Shown: positions 43,571-55,299 of the stretch, one piece after another
Layout: each line of letters opens with the position of its first letter
Position numbering within the stretch: the stretch's first letter is position 1
From: Nipponacmea schrenckii
Lineage: Eukaryota > Mollusca > Gastropoda > Lottiidae
Reading direction: 5' to 3'
Length of the DNA: 64,000 nt
NCBI GenBank assembly: GCA_030562195.1
Contig: JAUJPP010000011.1
Coordinates: forward strand, 9,424,001 to 9,488,000
The notes under the pieces: generated by a model
Told to the model about the DNA's origin: nothing
What the model saw: the letters and a program-made list of their open reading frames with translations, nothing else
Databases searched by the model: none
Translations under genes and position numbers: made by a program

Positions 43571-44803
43571 TTTGATGGTCAGAGTTGTGGAATGTTTTTT
43601 TCATTAATTGGTTTGTCCGTAGAAGAAATCACGGGAAGTTGAAGAAGAATTTCAACAGTTCAAAGATATCAAGCTTTGGAAACATGCCACTTCAAAATGG
43701 GTTTCATAGTAGTCACACAAAACTTAAAACTCTTCGCCCACTTCTTCCTTCTATCAATCTGATCCTGGATGAAATGAAAACATATAAGAGATAGGAAGAC
43801 AAAGAGAAAGTTACTCTTACAAGAGAAGGAATTCATGATAGACCAGAATCAATCCTGAGATATTCCTTCATACAACATTAATAAAGATAAATCCTAGATA
43901 TAAATTCTTCACCCCTTTTCATGTTAATCCTACAGAGCGAAATAAATTCGAAAGTCTCGTAGAATTAACTAAGGGGGAATAGGGGGATTTTGTTGGTATA
44001 AATCGTGATAATAATATATTAAGGAGATCATCCAAATTTTTATCTCAGGGTAGAACTCCAACAATATTATAAAAATGAATGATTTCATATCAATTCTTTC
44101 CCTTTATTGTTAACCTACAGAGCGAAATAAATTCGAAAGTCTCGTAGAATTAACTAGGGATCTTTTTGATAAGAATATGCGATTATATAAGGTTATATAT
44201 ATAGATGAATACAATGAATGATTTATACCACAAAATTAATATATTAAGGATTAAGGATTTATCTTCATTAATGTTATATATTAGAAATCAAAGAAAAAAC
44301 TATGGTGTATCACAAATTTCCTCTCATGTAATTTTCACTCTTTTCATCTACCTTCTCAAATCTTGTTTCAGCCATCCTTTTGGTCAGAAAGATAGAATTT
44401 GGAATCGGTGAGTGAAAACACTTAAAGTTTGAGTATAACGACACAGAAACACAACTTGAAGAACACGTTCCTTACCCCGACATCCTGACTATCAAAATAT
44501 CTCAATCAAAATCCGATAATCCCTTCATTAGACAGATTAATTAACGAAAAACACAGACCACTTATAAAACCCTGTTATATGTTTCAAAATGGCTTCCTTA
44601 ACTGAGTACAACAGCTGTCACCTACTGCGCAGTAAATAAATAAAGTTCTAGAATATTCTAGAATGTTTATTGTTAAGAGAATATTGATTAAACAATTAAA
44701 TAATGTAGCAGACGAATTTATTCATTATATATCTTGAAGTTTAAAGTGAATGTTTATTAAAGACATTTTTTGGTTATTTAAAAGGGAGGGCGGGTGGGCA
44801 AAT
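43571..44803. other. Intergenic with a 41-bp perfect direct repeat
   Basis: An identical 41-base stretch starting TACAGAGCGAAATAAATTCG occurs at 43931-43971 and 44116-44156. The plus frame of the first copy reads NPTERNKFESLVELT, possibly an element-encoded remnant. No further gene recognised. Confidence 0.45.
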
Positions 44804-44884
44804 AGTAGTAATAGAGCTTACAGATATCCGGTAGCTCGGAGCGGAGCGGAGGGGTGCCGGATATCTGTAAGCTCTATTACTACT
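44804..44884. repeat. 81-bp hairpin element (28-bp perfect stem, 25-nt loop)
   Basis: Arms at 44804-44831 and 44857-44884 are exact inverse complements (AGTAGTAATAGAGCTTACAG ...). The loop is GC-rich with a repeated CGGAG word (CTCGGAGCGGAGCGGA). It sits at the edge of a partial copy of the 40855 repeat family. Confidence 0.85.
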
Positions 44885-45030
44885 TTCGCCATCTTTAACC
44901 GTTACGGAAGGTGTGACCTAATTATTTAATGACTTAATGAAATCTAGGTCAAATGATATTCAATATGTTGTCTAGATGTAGGTCATTGCAAATTTAGCCT
45001 ACATAATATTTTTAAGCAATTCTAGTTCAA
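44885..45030 (+). repeat. Partial copy of the 40855-42746 dispersed repeat
   Basis: CATCTTTAACCGTTACGGAA, GTGTGACCTAATTA and TTGTCTAGATGTAGGTCATT match 41690-41790 and 51180-51240. Confidence 0.65.
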
Positions 45031-45044
45031 CTTCGAAGCATTCT

Positions 45045-45790
45045 GTTGAGGCACCATGTTTGAGTTTAATATCACAGGATAGCATCTGTTTGTGTTCATC
45101 AGAACCCTGAAGACCAATATGAAATCGTGTTATTATACCAGAGTGTGTTAAGCATGGATTGTGGAGAAGGTGAACCTAAGCATCAGATCTATGAGGTAGG
45201 TTTCTCTTTCAAAGATATTTCAATTCTTTCTGCTTGGCAGCCATTAGTTCTCTGTGCCGTGAAAAGATGATACTGTCACGAACCATACCCATGTCGTCTC
45301 AGATGCCGTTCAACCGATGAACCAATGGCACGTAAAGTGCTGGTTTTAAATTCCTCCCCATCAAATTCACGTGCTGATATGAGAAATCGACACAGAATTG
45401 CATTTAATTCTTTCAGTTGAATTTCATGGATTTGACGAAGTTCACCATTCCTAAAAGCAAACTCTTGTATGAGTTTTACATCCCTTAAGGTTTTTATTGC
45501 TGTTTTTTATTTTCTTGTTCGGCAAGTAATTTGTCAATATCATTTTATCAGTTTCAACAAATCTTTTTTTATTTTCAGGAACAGTATGACTCACAGATTG
45601 TGAAAAAGTAGTTTCCGACTGAAGCAACCTAAGCCTTGAAACATCTAATAAAGCTTTATAATCCACTCCATCAATCTCAACAGTGTATCTATCCTCATAA
45701 TTTGAAACAGTTCCTGTCCTGAACAATCAATGTTAACTTTGACACCATTTTGAAAAACTTGAGTGTCCGCCATCGTGGAGTTGAGCACTA
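45045..45790 (-). pseudogene. DUF3504 / Crypton-derived (KIAA1958-like) fragment
   Basis: In minus-strand order: MADTQVFQNGVKVN near 45770; EIDGVDYKALLDVSRLRLLQ; QIHEIQLKELNAILCRFLIS with AREFDGEEFKTSTLRAI following; SSVERHLRRHGYG; then, after more frame changes, MLNTLWYNNTI and GSDEHKQM. 'ELNxxLxxFxxSxRxxDGxExxxSTLRxIxSSxxRHL' and 'LNTLWYNNTI' are signature phrases of the DUF3504 domain, which descends from Crypton tyrosine recombinases and occurs in ZMYM/QRICH1/KIAA1958-like proteins. At least three frameshifts show it is dead. Whether it comes from a transposon or a host gene copy cannot be told. Confidence 0.6.
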
Positions 45791-46960
45791 AAACGTAGCC
45801 CCAGCACCGTCAAAGACACTGGCAGCCTTAACCAATCAGAAAGTTCGAAATCCCAAGACCGGTAGAAAGCACTGTCAACTGACCAATTAGAAAACTTTCA
45901 AGTGTTATTTCCTAGTGGTGCAGTAGATAACTCTTTTTATCATACAAGTGATATCTACTGCAGAAAACCTTATTGGGTGATAAATTAACTTCTGTCTAAA
46001 AAACATTCCCCGAATTATTTGACAGCTGTTTCTCGGACATAATATATGGTCACTTTTATGGGAGTTGGTCCGAGCCAGACTAGACCTGTCATCAGGTCGA
46101 ACTGTTGAGTCCTTCTGGACATTAGTGGATATTCTAGCCTACTCCAGTCCTTCTGGAGCACTAAGTAGATTCTTTTGGTACCCGTATATTTCCAGACAAC
46201 CACATTCTGTAGTGGTTGATTTGCCACAGAAAACCTGACTACAGAGTGAAAGTTTATTAATACATAGGCTAGATAACCTTTACTCCTATTTGCTGTCAGA
46301 CTACACCTTTCTTTTTCGAAATATCTCTTTTCGATTATCGTGTATGAACCATAGTTTACTCTGCATATTAAAACGTGTTTGATATTCAATGAAAATGACA
46401 GCAGGAAAACTAATAAACTGGTGTCTCAAATTATTAACCAACATTGGTTTAAAATCTCCAAATCCTTATCACACCGAAATATTAGTTTGTCGAATGGAAT
46501 TCGTGATTTCCCATGGAATGAAATCCAGCTACAGGTTTCGTGCATATTAAAACACTATTATTTACCTTTATTCTTTCAATATGAAATAACCTGTTACGCT
46601 TGAGTCGTATGTATCAAATACTTCATTCAAGGGTATTTTTAGAGCATTCTTTTGTTACTGGTGTATCTGCGTACACTGTGGTGGTTTTATTGACATAACT
46701 TGGTAGTGCATAAGGCACATTTCTCTAGTCACACTGCTGACCCATAATATAATATTGGCGCTATCATCCTATCATATATATATAAGGAATCATTAATACA
46801 CATGTTATACTTATTTACAAAGGAGATTAGCAATCCACAATCTTTCCTCGTCAAACATTATATTGGGGTGAAAAATATTTCTAATTATTTATAGTGATTT
46901 ACAATCTCGTTACCATCTAACTACCAATGCTCATTTGTCGTAACTATGCCACCACGTCTA
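45791..46960. other. Intergenic; one unrecognised open frame
   Basis: The minus frame 46389-46015 (124 codons) has no recognisable motif. A short imperfect dyad GCAGTAGATA...TATCTACTGC lies at about 45920-45962. Confidence 0.35.
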
Positions 46961-47030
46961 AATACAACAACCTTATTTATCTATCTATTCATCTATTTAT
47001 TTTTATTTATTTATTTACATATATAAAACC
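46961..47030 (+). repeat. Simple-sequence TTTAT/TCTAT-rich tract
   Basis: CTATCTATTCATCTATTTAT and TTATTTATTTATTT form a low-complexity run. Confidence 0.7.
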
Positions 47031-47329
47031 TTTGCCGCTTTCTTTTATCTATGTTAATGTATAATAGTTATTTATAAAATTGTGTTGCCATTCTTAAAAT
47101 GGTGTTATTATTCTTGGAAACGAATTAATATAAGCCCTAGGCTTGTTTTCGAATCCTAAGTTTTTAATTTTTAATTTTTAAATTTTAGGGAATTTTTTTA
47201 CATAAAAAAAATTAATGTAAATAACAACCTAGGGGGTTTAAGTGTCTTATATGAAGCCAAAATGGGGCCCCCCAATGTCTCAAACCCTATGGGTTTTTAA
47301 AGTGTCTAATGGAAAGCCCAAAATTAGGC

Positions 47330-47605
47330 GGCCATTCCCTTTTTTCGACTTCTGAAACCCGGCAAGTTCCCCGGGATTTCAAAGTCGCCAAGTCGACAAG
47401 TCGCCGGAAATTCAAATTCCCAAATTTTCGACGTCCCCGGGAACCTTGAAATCCGGCGACTTGTCGACTTGGCGACTTTGAAATCCGGCGAGTTGGCGAC
47501 TTGTCGAGTTGGCGAGTTGAATTTCAAAGTCGACAAGTCGCCGGTTTTCAAAGTCGCCAACTCGACAAGTCGCGTTTAACAAATGGCCGCTATCGGCTTC
47601 CATAG
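47330..47605. repeat. GTCGACAAGTCGCC-type short direct and inverted repeats
   Basis: AGTCGCCAAGTCGACAAGTC, GGCGACTTGTCGACTTGGCG and related words repeat in both orientations, giving a locally palindromic array. The right end matches 38180-38240. Apparent open frames here are repeat read-through. Confidence 0.7.
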
Positions 47606-48913
47606 TCTTAGTTCAGTTTTTCTCCACCAATCGGCCTCCAAATAGTCAATGTCATAACAACCCTATAAGTATTAAGTGTAATTAATTCAGTTTTTACAGA
47701 TTTGATATATTTACCGTTAAAAAGAATATCATTGATTTCACAAAGAATACAAGTGTATTTGTGTCTCTGACGGCAGTCAGGTTTGGTAGAAAGATAGTCA
47801 TATTGTTGCGGTTTTAAATGACTTGTTTTAACTAAATTGGCAAGAATATTGTTTTCAAATTATATCGTATTGTCTAAGCACATTTAACGCTTCACATTCT
47901 ACCCGCATGAGATTAGGCTTCTGCTGTGTTAGGGAAAATTTTTATATTTTACTATTTTATTATTCATACTTGCAAATACATTCAATTTCTTATGTTGGTG
48001 AGTCCGATGGTTATCTCTGGTGGGTAGGCTGTGTTGTAGGTAGGTCTATGGTTGTCTCTGGATGGGTAGGTATATCCGCGATGGGGCTGAATATGGTGGT
48101 AGAGGTCGATAGAATACAGGGCCATTATAGGGTACGTGAAGTTGATTAGGTTGGCTATTAGTGATGCGATGTCTGGCTTTTTGTCATTGGTTGTTGAAGT
48201 TTCAGAGCATAATGAAAATAATCTAGCTTATGTAGGGGAATGTTCAGGTATAATTAAATGGATTGAAATTTTATATGCTAGCGTAGAATGTAGTGTTCAA
48301 GTTATATAAAGTAAATAAAGGATTGGTTATATATACTAAAATATTTCAAGGATATAATCCTGTTTGGGTTTTATTCATATGTGAGTGCTCAGTTGTATAT
48401 CAGTTTAAAATAGGTTAAAAATAATCTATGGTCCGGATGGCTTTCTTTAATTTTCATTTAAAACTCTACCAATTTATTTTTGATGTTCTTTACTCTTTCA
48501 CTCATTCTTTCAAGCTTATGGAAATCCACTGCACCGACATTTTCTATTTCTAGTTTTTGTTTTGGTCTATTACACACTGTATTTGACCAAGTTAACGTTA
48601 AACTAAATGTTATCTTCCATCTAAGATTCACATACACATAGGATTGACTTCACCGAAAATGCAGCCAATTCGTCTTAAGGGTAGTTTGTTTGATATGTAG
48701 ATTATATTTATATCGCGTGCGTCTTTAGTTGTAAGGAAAAACATTGATTTCAATACCCCTTCCACATTATTCTGCTCTACTATAGAGAGCACTATTGTGT
48801 CACCAAGGAAATAATTCTATCGTCAGTATCGAAATTGATAAGAATTGGAAATAATTGAACGTAAGTTTTTGTCTATATATATTTTTGTACTCTTTCTAGG
48901 AAAAAAAAGGACG
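47606..48913. other. Intergenic, nothing recognised
   Basis: Contains a GGTAGG/TGGTTGTCTCTGG-rich patch near 48000-48080. No gene. Confidence 0.4.
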
Positions 48914-49648
48914 CTTAAGGAGGTTGACAACCTTATCGTTCGAGGTGTATTTCAATCAAGAAACGTTTATATCCATTCTCTTTGGCATTGAAAAAAAACT
49001 CATCTAGTAAAAATTATGTTTTCGGTGCATATCGGTGCCTAAAAGGTGCTTAATGATTTCTTCAGCATGAAAGACAATCTTTTAAAAACATGATCGTTAA
49101 TTACGTTAGGTTTACATGTGTTTGCAAAATGTTGAAAAAAACTGCCACTTTTCCAAAAGCATATCTCGCTTACAATTTATCCAATTTTTACAAACTTTGG
49201 CTTCAGCTAAAGCTTACGATGTCCTCTATAACTTTACGTTGGCTTTTTTTTTTATAAAATGAAATATTTTGTAAAATTCAATTTTTCGTAAATGCACACG
49301 CAAAATTTTGATTTCTATCAATATCTTCAAAGCAAAACAAAATTTTCCAAAAAGCCGAGGTGACATTGTGGAGATACATGTAGACTTGCGTTGTGCAAAA
49401 TTCCAACCTTCTATATTAAATAGTCTAGTAGATATGCTAATTTTAATGGAATAATTGACGTTTTTTTGTTCATCTTTCATACCGTATTTCTCAAAGTAGA
49501 AATGTCATAAAGCAATAAATTATATATTTTTGGATAGCTGAAAGTCCCCTCTTTCCATTGATATTTAAATATTTCAGATAGGTGGAAAAGAAGTGGTTGA
49601 AATCGTCTATTTTTTGTACATAGGTTTAGGGTTGTCAACCCCCTTAAG
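48914..49648. mobile_element. Non-autonomous DNA element with 20-bp TIRs, 735 bp
   Basis: Left end CTTAAGGAGGTTGACAACCT; right end, inverted, CTTAAGGGGGTTGACAACCC (18 of 20 identical). The interior is AT-rich without a transposase. The flanks show no clear target duplication. Confidence 0.6.
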
Positions 49649-49759
49649 ATAACATTATTTTTACTATATAATTAAATATATTTAGTGTGAGAATTTCTGT
49701 CCTATATTGGTTTCACCTGATTGGTCGTGAGGTGGGTTAAGTATAGGTTAATGGTCGAA

Positions 49760-49843
49760 AGTTTGTCAATAAGTCTAATAATGACCGTTGACGAGGACCG
49801 AAGGTCCGAGTTATACGGTCATTATTAGACGCATTGACAAACT
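49760..49843. repeat. 84-bp hairpin element (29-nt arms, 26-nt loop)
   Basis: Left arm 49760-49788 (AGTTTGTCAATAAGTCTAAT ...) pairs with right arm 49815-49843 except for a 2-base mismatch. The loop contains its own mini-hairpin GGACC-GAA-GGTCC. The layout parallels 44804-44884. Confidence 0.8.
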
Positions 49844-50709
49844 TGAGATCCAGCTCATTATAAACTTACTAGAGTTTTATTTACAAACAAACCTGAAATC
49901 AAAACGTTTAAGCCCTTTAGTACAAGAATCATCCATATTCAGACTATGTGTCAATAACAATGAACCAACCAATATGGCAGCACCTGGTGTTTCGAAAAAA
50001 GTTTCATTGTTTGATTCTTTAATACTTATATAAATCAAAAGTAAAGATGTTTTAATGAATGGGAAAACTTTGTCAGTTTGTCTAATAATTCCCCAATTAA
50101 CTCATAATCGGCCTAATTACGTTGGAAATACCTAGCTAACATCTACCAGAACTAACCATAAAACACAGATGGACCTTTCTGTGAATGCACGAAATAACAA
50201 TGAAAAAACGCCTATTGACAAGATTTGAAATACAACTTTAATCGATGCTGACAGATTCGCCCTAATGCATAATTAATTATCTTTTTCATTTGAAAGTAAG
50301 GATTTGAAGATAAACTTTAAGTTTTAATTGGACGTAACATTGAACACTATACATTTTGAAACCTGGATTAGTTCTCTGAATAAAGTATGAGTGAATTTAA
50401 TGTGAGTAGTCAGACTAATCCCCATTCGTTATGGGCAAGTGGCTAATATTTAAGGTCCAATATTGACATATTGGTACGCAAAAAACAAAGGGTGACATCA
50501 CATCTGTATTTTAAACCATATTATGTTTCTCGTTCTTTTTCTTTTGCTTACATCTCTTCTTTGTTGCTGTGGCTCATATTCAAATTTGTAAGCGTTTTTT
50601 AGCCATGGATTCTATTGTGTTTACTAAGTGTAGTTTGTTTGCTATTGCCTGTGCCTCGTAATTAATGTTATGTTCAGTTACTTTATCGGCTTTTTTGTAT
50701 GATTTAGGG
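49844..50709. other. Intergenic, nothing recognised
   Basis: AT-rich DNA with one unrecognised open frame (49788-50033), part of which is hairpin arm. Confidence 0.4.
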
Positions 50710-50836
50710 AACCGAGGGGCTCGGTGGGTTAGACGCTTGCTCGCTAACCTGAAGGTCCAGGGTTCAATCCCGGCAAAGGTCGAGATGAACTTTCGGATTT
50801 TTCAGCCCGGTTTCCCCTTGTCAGTGATGCAAAAAC
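50710..50836 (+). ncRNA. tRNA-derived SINE head
   Basis: GGGGCTCGGTGGGTTAGACG and CTTGCTCGCTAACC resemble a tRNA D-arm/anticodon region with an A-box-like segment. GGTTCAATCCC at 50761-50771 is an exact RNA polymerase III B box. The body TTTTTCAGCCCGGTTTCCCC and CTTGTCAGTGATGC is shared with 3838-3868. The 3' part is truncated. Not a functional tRNA: no closed acceptor stem was found. Confidence 0.7.
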
Positions 50837-51164
50837 GTTCTTACAATCAAAGGGTGTACATACTTTGTATGTTCAACTTTCTTTGTTTCTTGTATTATAA
50901 TAGTTGTGCTGTGTCTTGTATACATGGTATCAACTATATGACCGTTAAATGTTTTCTTCAACTCAATAAAAGTCTTTACCAATGGGTCCACGACAATTAG
51001 GGGCAGATTGACTTAATAGAAGAATAATTGTGCTGTGGGATTCAAACTGCGACAACTCTGTCAAAGCCCAATCTTAGTAGGCTTTTCAAAAAATCAAAAA
51101 AATATAGAATAAAATTAAGGTGCGTTCTGACATGTCGTGAAAAGCGTTTTAAAATAGTATTTTT
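50837..51164. other. Spacer between SINE and repeat copy
   Basis: AT-rich sequence without recognised content. Confidence 0.4.
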
Positions 51165-51440
51165 ATTATTTTATGAGTTTGAAAACTAGGTCAAATGATA
51201 TTCAATATATTGTCTAGATGTAGGTCATTGCAAATTGAGCTTACATAATATTTTAAGGCTGTCGAAATACGTTCATAATTGTAAAAATTCTAGTTGTCCT
51301 CGTTCTTGAAAACTCATCCAATTTAGAAGGCACAGTTCTAGTCAGAGTTTAACAAAAATTGAAAATATTTTTCATTACCCCCTACCTCCTTCCTAAAGAT
51401 GAAAAGAAGTATATTACGTTTCCTGGCAAGCCTCCTTAAT
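51165..51440 (+). repeat. Fragments of the 40855 and TATACGCCCAC repeat families
   Basis: 51180-51260 matches the 41740-41800 segment. 51290-51435 runs CTCGTTCTTGAAAACTC to TTTCCTGGCAAGCC, like the right end of the 11514-13570 element. Confidence 0.6.
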
Positions 51441-51663
51441 GCTTGACTGAACATCAACTTTAAATACAATAAGGACTTGATTGAGACTACATATATATAA
51501 TATAATAATAATCTTTATTAGCAGTAAGTTAATTACAAACTTATAGCTTGTGCATAATAAATAGAAAGACTGTAACATGGTGTAAGTGGGTGGTAACAAG
51601 ATAACTAATTTACAATATTTAAGCATTATATACAATATATACAAAAATATAGTTTAATATACA

Positions 51664-52260
51664 TTACTGATTTAGAAGGTGGGTTTCGCGTTTTTTAAAA
51701 GATAGATATACAAAAGATGCTAGGTTTATAATTACATTTCGGTTTTCGCTTATATATTTTTCAATGCATGGATAGTTATTATAACATTTGGGTAGTCTTA
51801 GTTGTCTATATACAGAGTAGAAGGGGCAACATAAAAGGAAATGATATTCATCTTCGATTTCACCTGAGTTACATAGTAAACATGTTTGTTCATTCCGAGG
51901 TATTCGTGGTTTATATCTGCCTGTTTCAATTCGTAAGTCATGTGAGCCACTTCTGAGTCTGGTTAAAGCAATACGATGTTTCCTGTTCGTAATAATTTCT
52001 AAATATGGTTTAAATGAATTGGAGTAACGTATGATATTATAATATTGTAATTTTTCATACTGGGAGCGGTCACCATTCCATTCTTGGAAAAACTGATCAT
52101 CAATACGTAAGTTCAGATAATCATAATTTGGTAAATACATATGTTGATTTTGCCAATTCTCGCTTAAACCCAGCTTATCTAATAAGGATTTAACATTATA
52201 TGCCCAATTTTGTTTATTCACCGTGTCCAACTTGCAAAGATCACAATATGCTAAATACAA
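51664..52260 (-). pseudogene. LINE ORF2 C-terminal region
   Basis: The frame is open for 198 codons: HRIALTRLRSGSHDLRIETG, then the Cys/His cluster CLLCNSGEIEDEYHFLLCC, ending KKRETHLLNQ. Typical of L1/Tx1-like ORF2 ends. Confidence 0.8.
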
Positions 52261-53274
52261 CAGTGGTTTTATCTGATATAATTTGTAACCAGTATTTTAA
52301 AATCGACTTAAAACGATGTTTTTGCAGGGTGGTTATTCCAAGCTCACCGTATATCACTGGGGTACTTGTTGTGTTTTTGACGTTTAATATATTCTTACAG
52401 AAACGCAACTGAACAATTTCGATATCTGGTGAACTGTGGAATCCCCACACTGGATAAGCATATGAAAGAATAGAGCCTATATAACAATTAAATAAAAATA
52501 TTTCTTGTTTTACATTTAAATGACAGTGGTCAAAAATATTATGTAATTGATAAGTTGCTTTGGAGGCTTTAACGGAAAAATCTTTTGACATAAATTAAAA
52601 TTACCATTTCTAGTGAAATCTATACCTAAATAATTAAAACTTTTTACACATTCAACTTTAACATGGTTATATATGAAATTATAGTTTTTAAATGTTGTTC
52701 CTTTTTTGGAACACCATAATTTTTGTTTTTTTCAACATTTACAGTAAATTTCCATTTTTGACAATACAATGACAATCTATCAAGCAAGTTTTGCAATCCT
52801 TCAGGGGAGGTTGACATTAGGGTAGTGTCATCAGCGTATATCAAAGAGGTTAAAATCAGAGTATCAACATAAACGGGATCTATGACATTTTCATTCATAA
52901 AACAATTGAAATCATTAAGGTAGAATAAAAAAAGAAGTGGGGATAGGTTATCTCCCTGCTTTACTCCAATGGAGTTTGAGACTTTTAGTACTGCAAGACC
53001 ACACTCATCATCCTTTACTAACTTCAAGCTATTCTTCAATTGTTCACTTATAAAAATGACTATTCCCCCGCTGCTTTTATGCTTTTTACGATTTATAATT
53101 GTCTTGGAATATCCCTCTAGTTTAGCTCTAGCAGTAGTGAGGCCGGTGTGTAATAGCGTGACAATGTCATGCTTCTTAATGGTGTTCACAAAATGGATAT
53201 CATTTAGCTTTTTATCAAGACCACTATTAATATTCCAGCAAATGACATTTAATCCTCCTTCTGCGATTCCCTAG
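52241..53274 (-). pseudogene. LINE ORF2: endonuclease start joined to reverse transcriptase
   Basis: LNVICWNINSGLDKKLND is the endonuclease N-terminus; EGYSKTIINRKKHKSSGGIV continues it. At DECGLAVLKVSNS the frame passes directly into GVKQGDNLSPLLFLFYLNDF of the RT, so the C-terminal endonuclease and RT fingers are deleted in frame. LIYADDTTLM carries the catalytic box. After a frame break the thumb YIGSILSYAYPVWGFHSS follows. Confidence 0.8.
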
Positions 53275-53459
53275 GCACGTGGTGTTTGACGATATAACTG
53301 GTCATTTATATAAAGTTTATCTCTAATTAAGAATACTTTATTACCCATCCCTTTTTCTCGTTTGAAAATATCAATGAGTGTACGGCGTTTGGCTAGAATA
53401 TCAGGTGGAAATTGTTCCGAGATGCCGTATTTGGTATGTGCTAATAATTTTGATTTACC

Positions 53460-54236
53460 TCATACTTCTTGTCGGTCCGGAAAATGGTTGAATTTAACCA
53501 CAATAGGTCTTGGATTGGGATTATAGTTACTGGCTCTGGTGTTAGGTTGTTTCAGCTTACCAACCCTGTGGGCTCTTTCGATCCGTATTCTTCGTTTAGC
53601 ATCATCGATTTCTAATTCTCTAACCAAGAAATCTCTGACAGTGTCTGTGCAATTTTCATCTGGGCGCTCCTGTATTCCAAAAAACATTAAATTGTCCTGC
53701 ATGCTCCTACACTTATGTCCCCTTTGAGATCACAATTCACATTCTGTAGTTTATTAACCTCATCTCGTAGCATTTTGTTTTCTGATTGCACATTTTCTAG
53801 GGTTACAGATTGAAATTGGATACCTGTCTCATGTAGATAGAGCTGTTTCTCTATGGATTTTATGTGTTCACTGTTTAACTTCACATCCGCTTTAACCGTT
53901 GTTAGGTCTGCTACAACATTTGATAATTGAATCTCAATATTATCCAATTTATTCAATCGTTGACATATATATTTTCTAGTGTAGTTGATATGGATGCTAA
54001 CGTAGAGTTCAATTCTGGATTATGCTCAGCTTGAATTGGTTCACTGGGTAAAATAGGTGTACTAACTGATTTTGGTAAAGTAATATGGTCATCATATAGA
54101 GTGTCCATAGCCCTACTAAAAACTGAGGACACTTCACAGTTTGAGTCACTTGTATTAGAATGGTGAGCGAAGCTTCTGTGTGTGTTCGTTTGTTAACGCG
54201 TCTCTTTCTGCGGCTAGGCATGAGTTCAATCACTTA
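53460..54236 (-). pseudogene. LINE ORF1 (coiled coil plus L1-ORF1p-like RNA-binding domain)
   Basis: It starts near MPSRRKRRVNKRTH. A later frame gives a long coiled coil (LDNIEIQLSNVVADLTTVKA, then SEHIKSIEKQLYLHE), then DNLMFFGIQERPDENCTDTV and IRIERAHRVG with RPIVVKFNHFPDR, the RRM-like signature of L1 ORF1 proteins. This kind of protein trimerises and packages the element RNA. Broken into at least three frames. Confidence 0.7.
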
Positions 54237-54240
54237 AACT

Positions 54241-55299
54241 TTACTTTTTTTTACCTGTGTAATATGGCGATACACTCCACTGACTCTTATTTACTTGTAG
54301 TATTTTTAAATTCCAAATAAAAAAACTGTTTCTTATTAAAACTTATTAATATTTAATTGCAAAACTAAACAATAACTCTGAAATATACAGAAATAAATAA
54401 TTACAATATAAATAAATAGAAATTACGAAACATAACAATGACAAATACACACAATAATTTAGATATAAATTAACTGTCTTAGAAAAACTATCGTTTGAAA
54501 TGCATATAGAAATATAGAAATACAAAACTACAAAACTAATAAACTATCTTACCCTATGAAATAGGAGTTATTATAAATTATAAAGTGATATACGTATGAA
54601 CCATAAATATAGCATACGACTCTAAAAGAAAACAAAGATGGCTGTCGTAACTAACGAAAACAAATGATAATTTACTACTAAAATCCATTACAAGATTACT
54701 CATTACAAAAAACCATCACAACATTATATATAAACCAAGAAAAGAATTGCATTTGAATAAAGTAAATAAGTCCAGTCTGTAAAGTAAAATAAGGAATAAC
54801 AACTTACCAAATAGTGAAATTCATGTATAACATGTAAGGTTAGGTAAAATGACAGAAGTGAAGAGAGAGAGAGAAAATGATGTCTTATATAGGAGAGAGA
54901 GAGTGATGAGATTTTAGACTGAGTAAAGATATAGAAAAAGTGTTCACTGGCTGGTAAACAACTTAAAGCTATCATGAAGAAATAAAGAACATGATAAATA
55001 TCAATACATAAAATATGACTACCACATTATACACAGATATTGTTCCACATTACAAATATAATCACTCAGCAGTCATCTGGTAATACACATTAATAATCCG
55101 TTTCTCCAAGGCGTATTAGGTTTTGTAAAAAGTGAATTCGGTGTGGAGCGACATGTACCACGTCCTTACACCATGACAGTCAACATGAACTACAAACGTA
55201 TACATTATCTGAGCTAAATGATTTTTTTTCCCTTTGGATTAAGTCATGTTTTTGAATACTTTGTTGATAATGTACTAATGATTTGAATTCTTATTTCAG
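54241..55299. other. Intergenic, AT-rich, GA microsatellite
   Basis: GAGAGAGAGAGA tracts lie at about 54860-54910. No gene. Confidence 0.45.

Larger units (their letters stand above)
51495..54240 (-). mobile_element. L1/Tx1-like LINE, internally deleted
   Basis: Order on the minus strand: ORF1 (54236-53460), ORF2 with endonuclease start, internal deletion, reverse transcriptase and a Cys/His C-terminus (53274-51664), then a 3' UTR ending in an AATAAAGATTATTATTATAT-type tail (51530-51495). Multiple frameshifts and stops. No flanking target duplication was identified. Confidence 0.8.

Noticed and set aside
45920..45962. Hairpin GCAGTAGATA...TATCTACTGC as a third member of the hairpin pair
   Set aside because: The stem is much shorter and imperfect and the loop is AT-rich, so it does not fit the shared architecture.
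46015..46389. 124-codon minus-strand frame as a gene
   Set aside because: No recognisable motif, no supporting splice context and AT-rich surroundings; reported only as unassigned.
47324..47603. Proteins encoded in the GTCGACAAGTCGCC region
   Set aside because: Frames on both strands come from short direct and inverted repeats with no domain-like composition.
50710..50790. Genuine tRNA gene
   Set aside because: D-arm-like and B-box segments are present but no matching acceptor stem, and the downstream body is shared with repeats; it is a SINE head.
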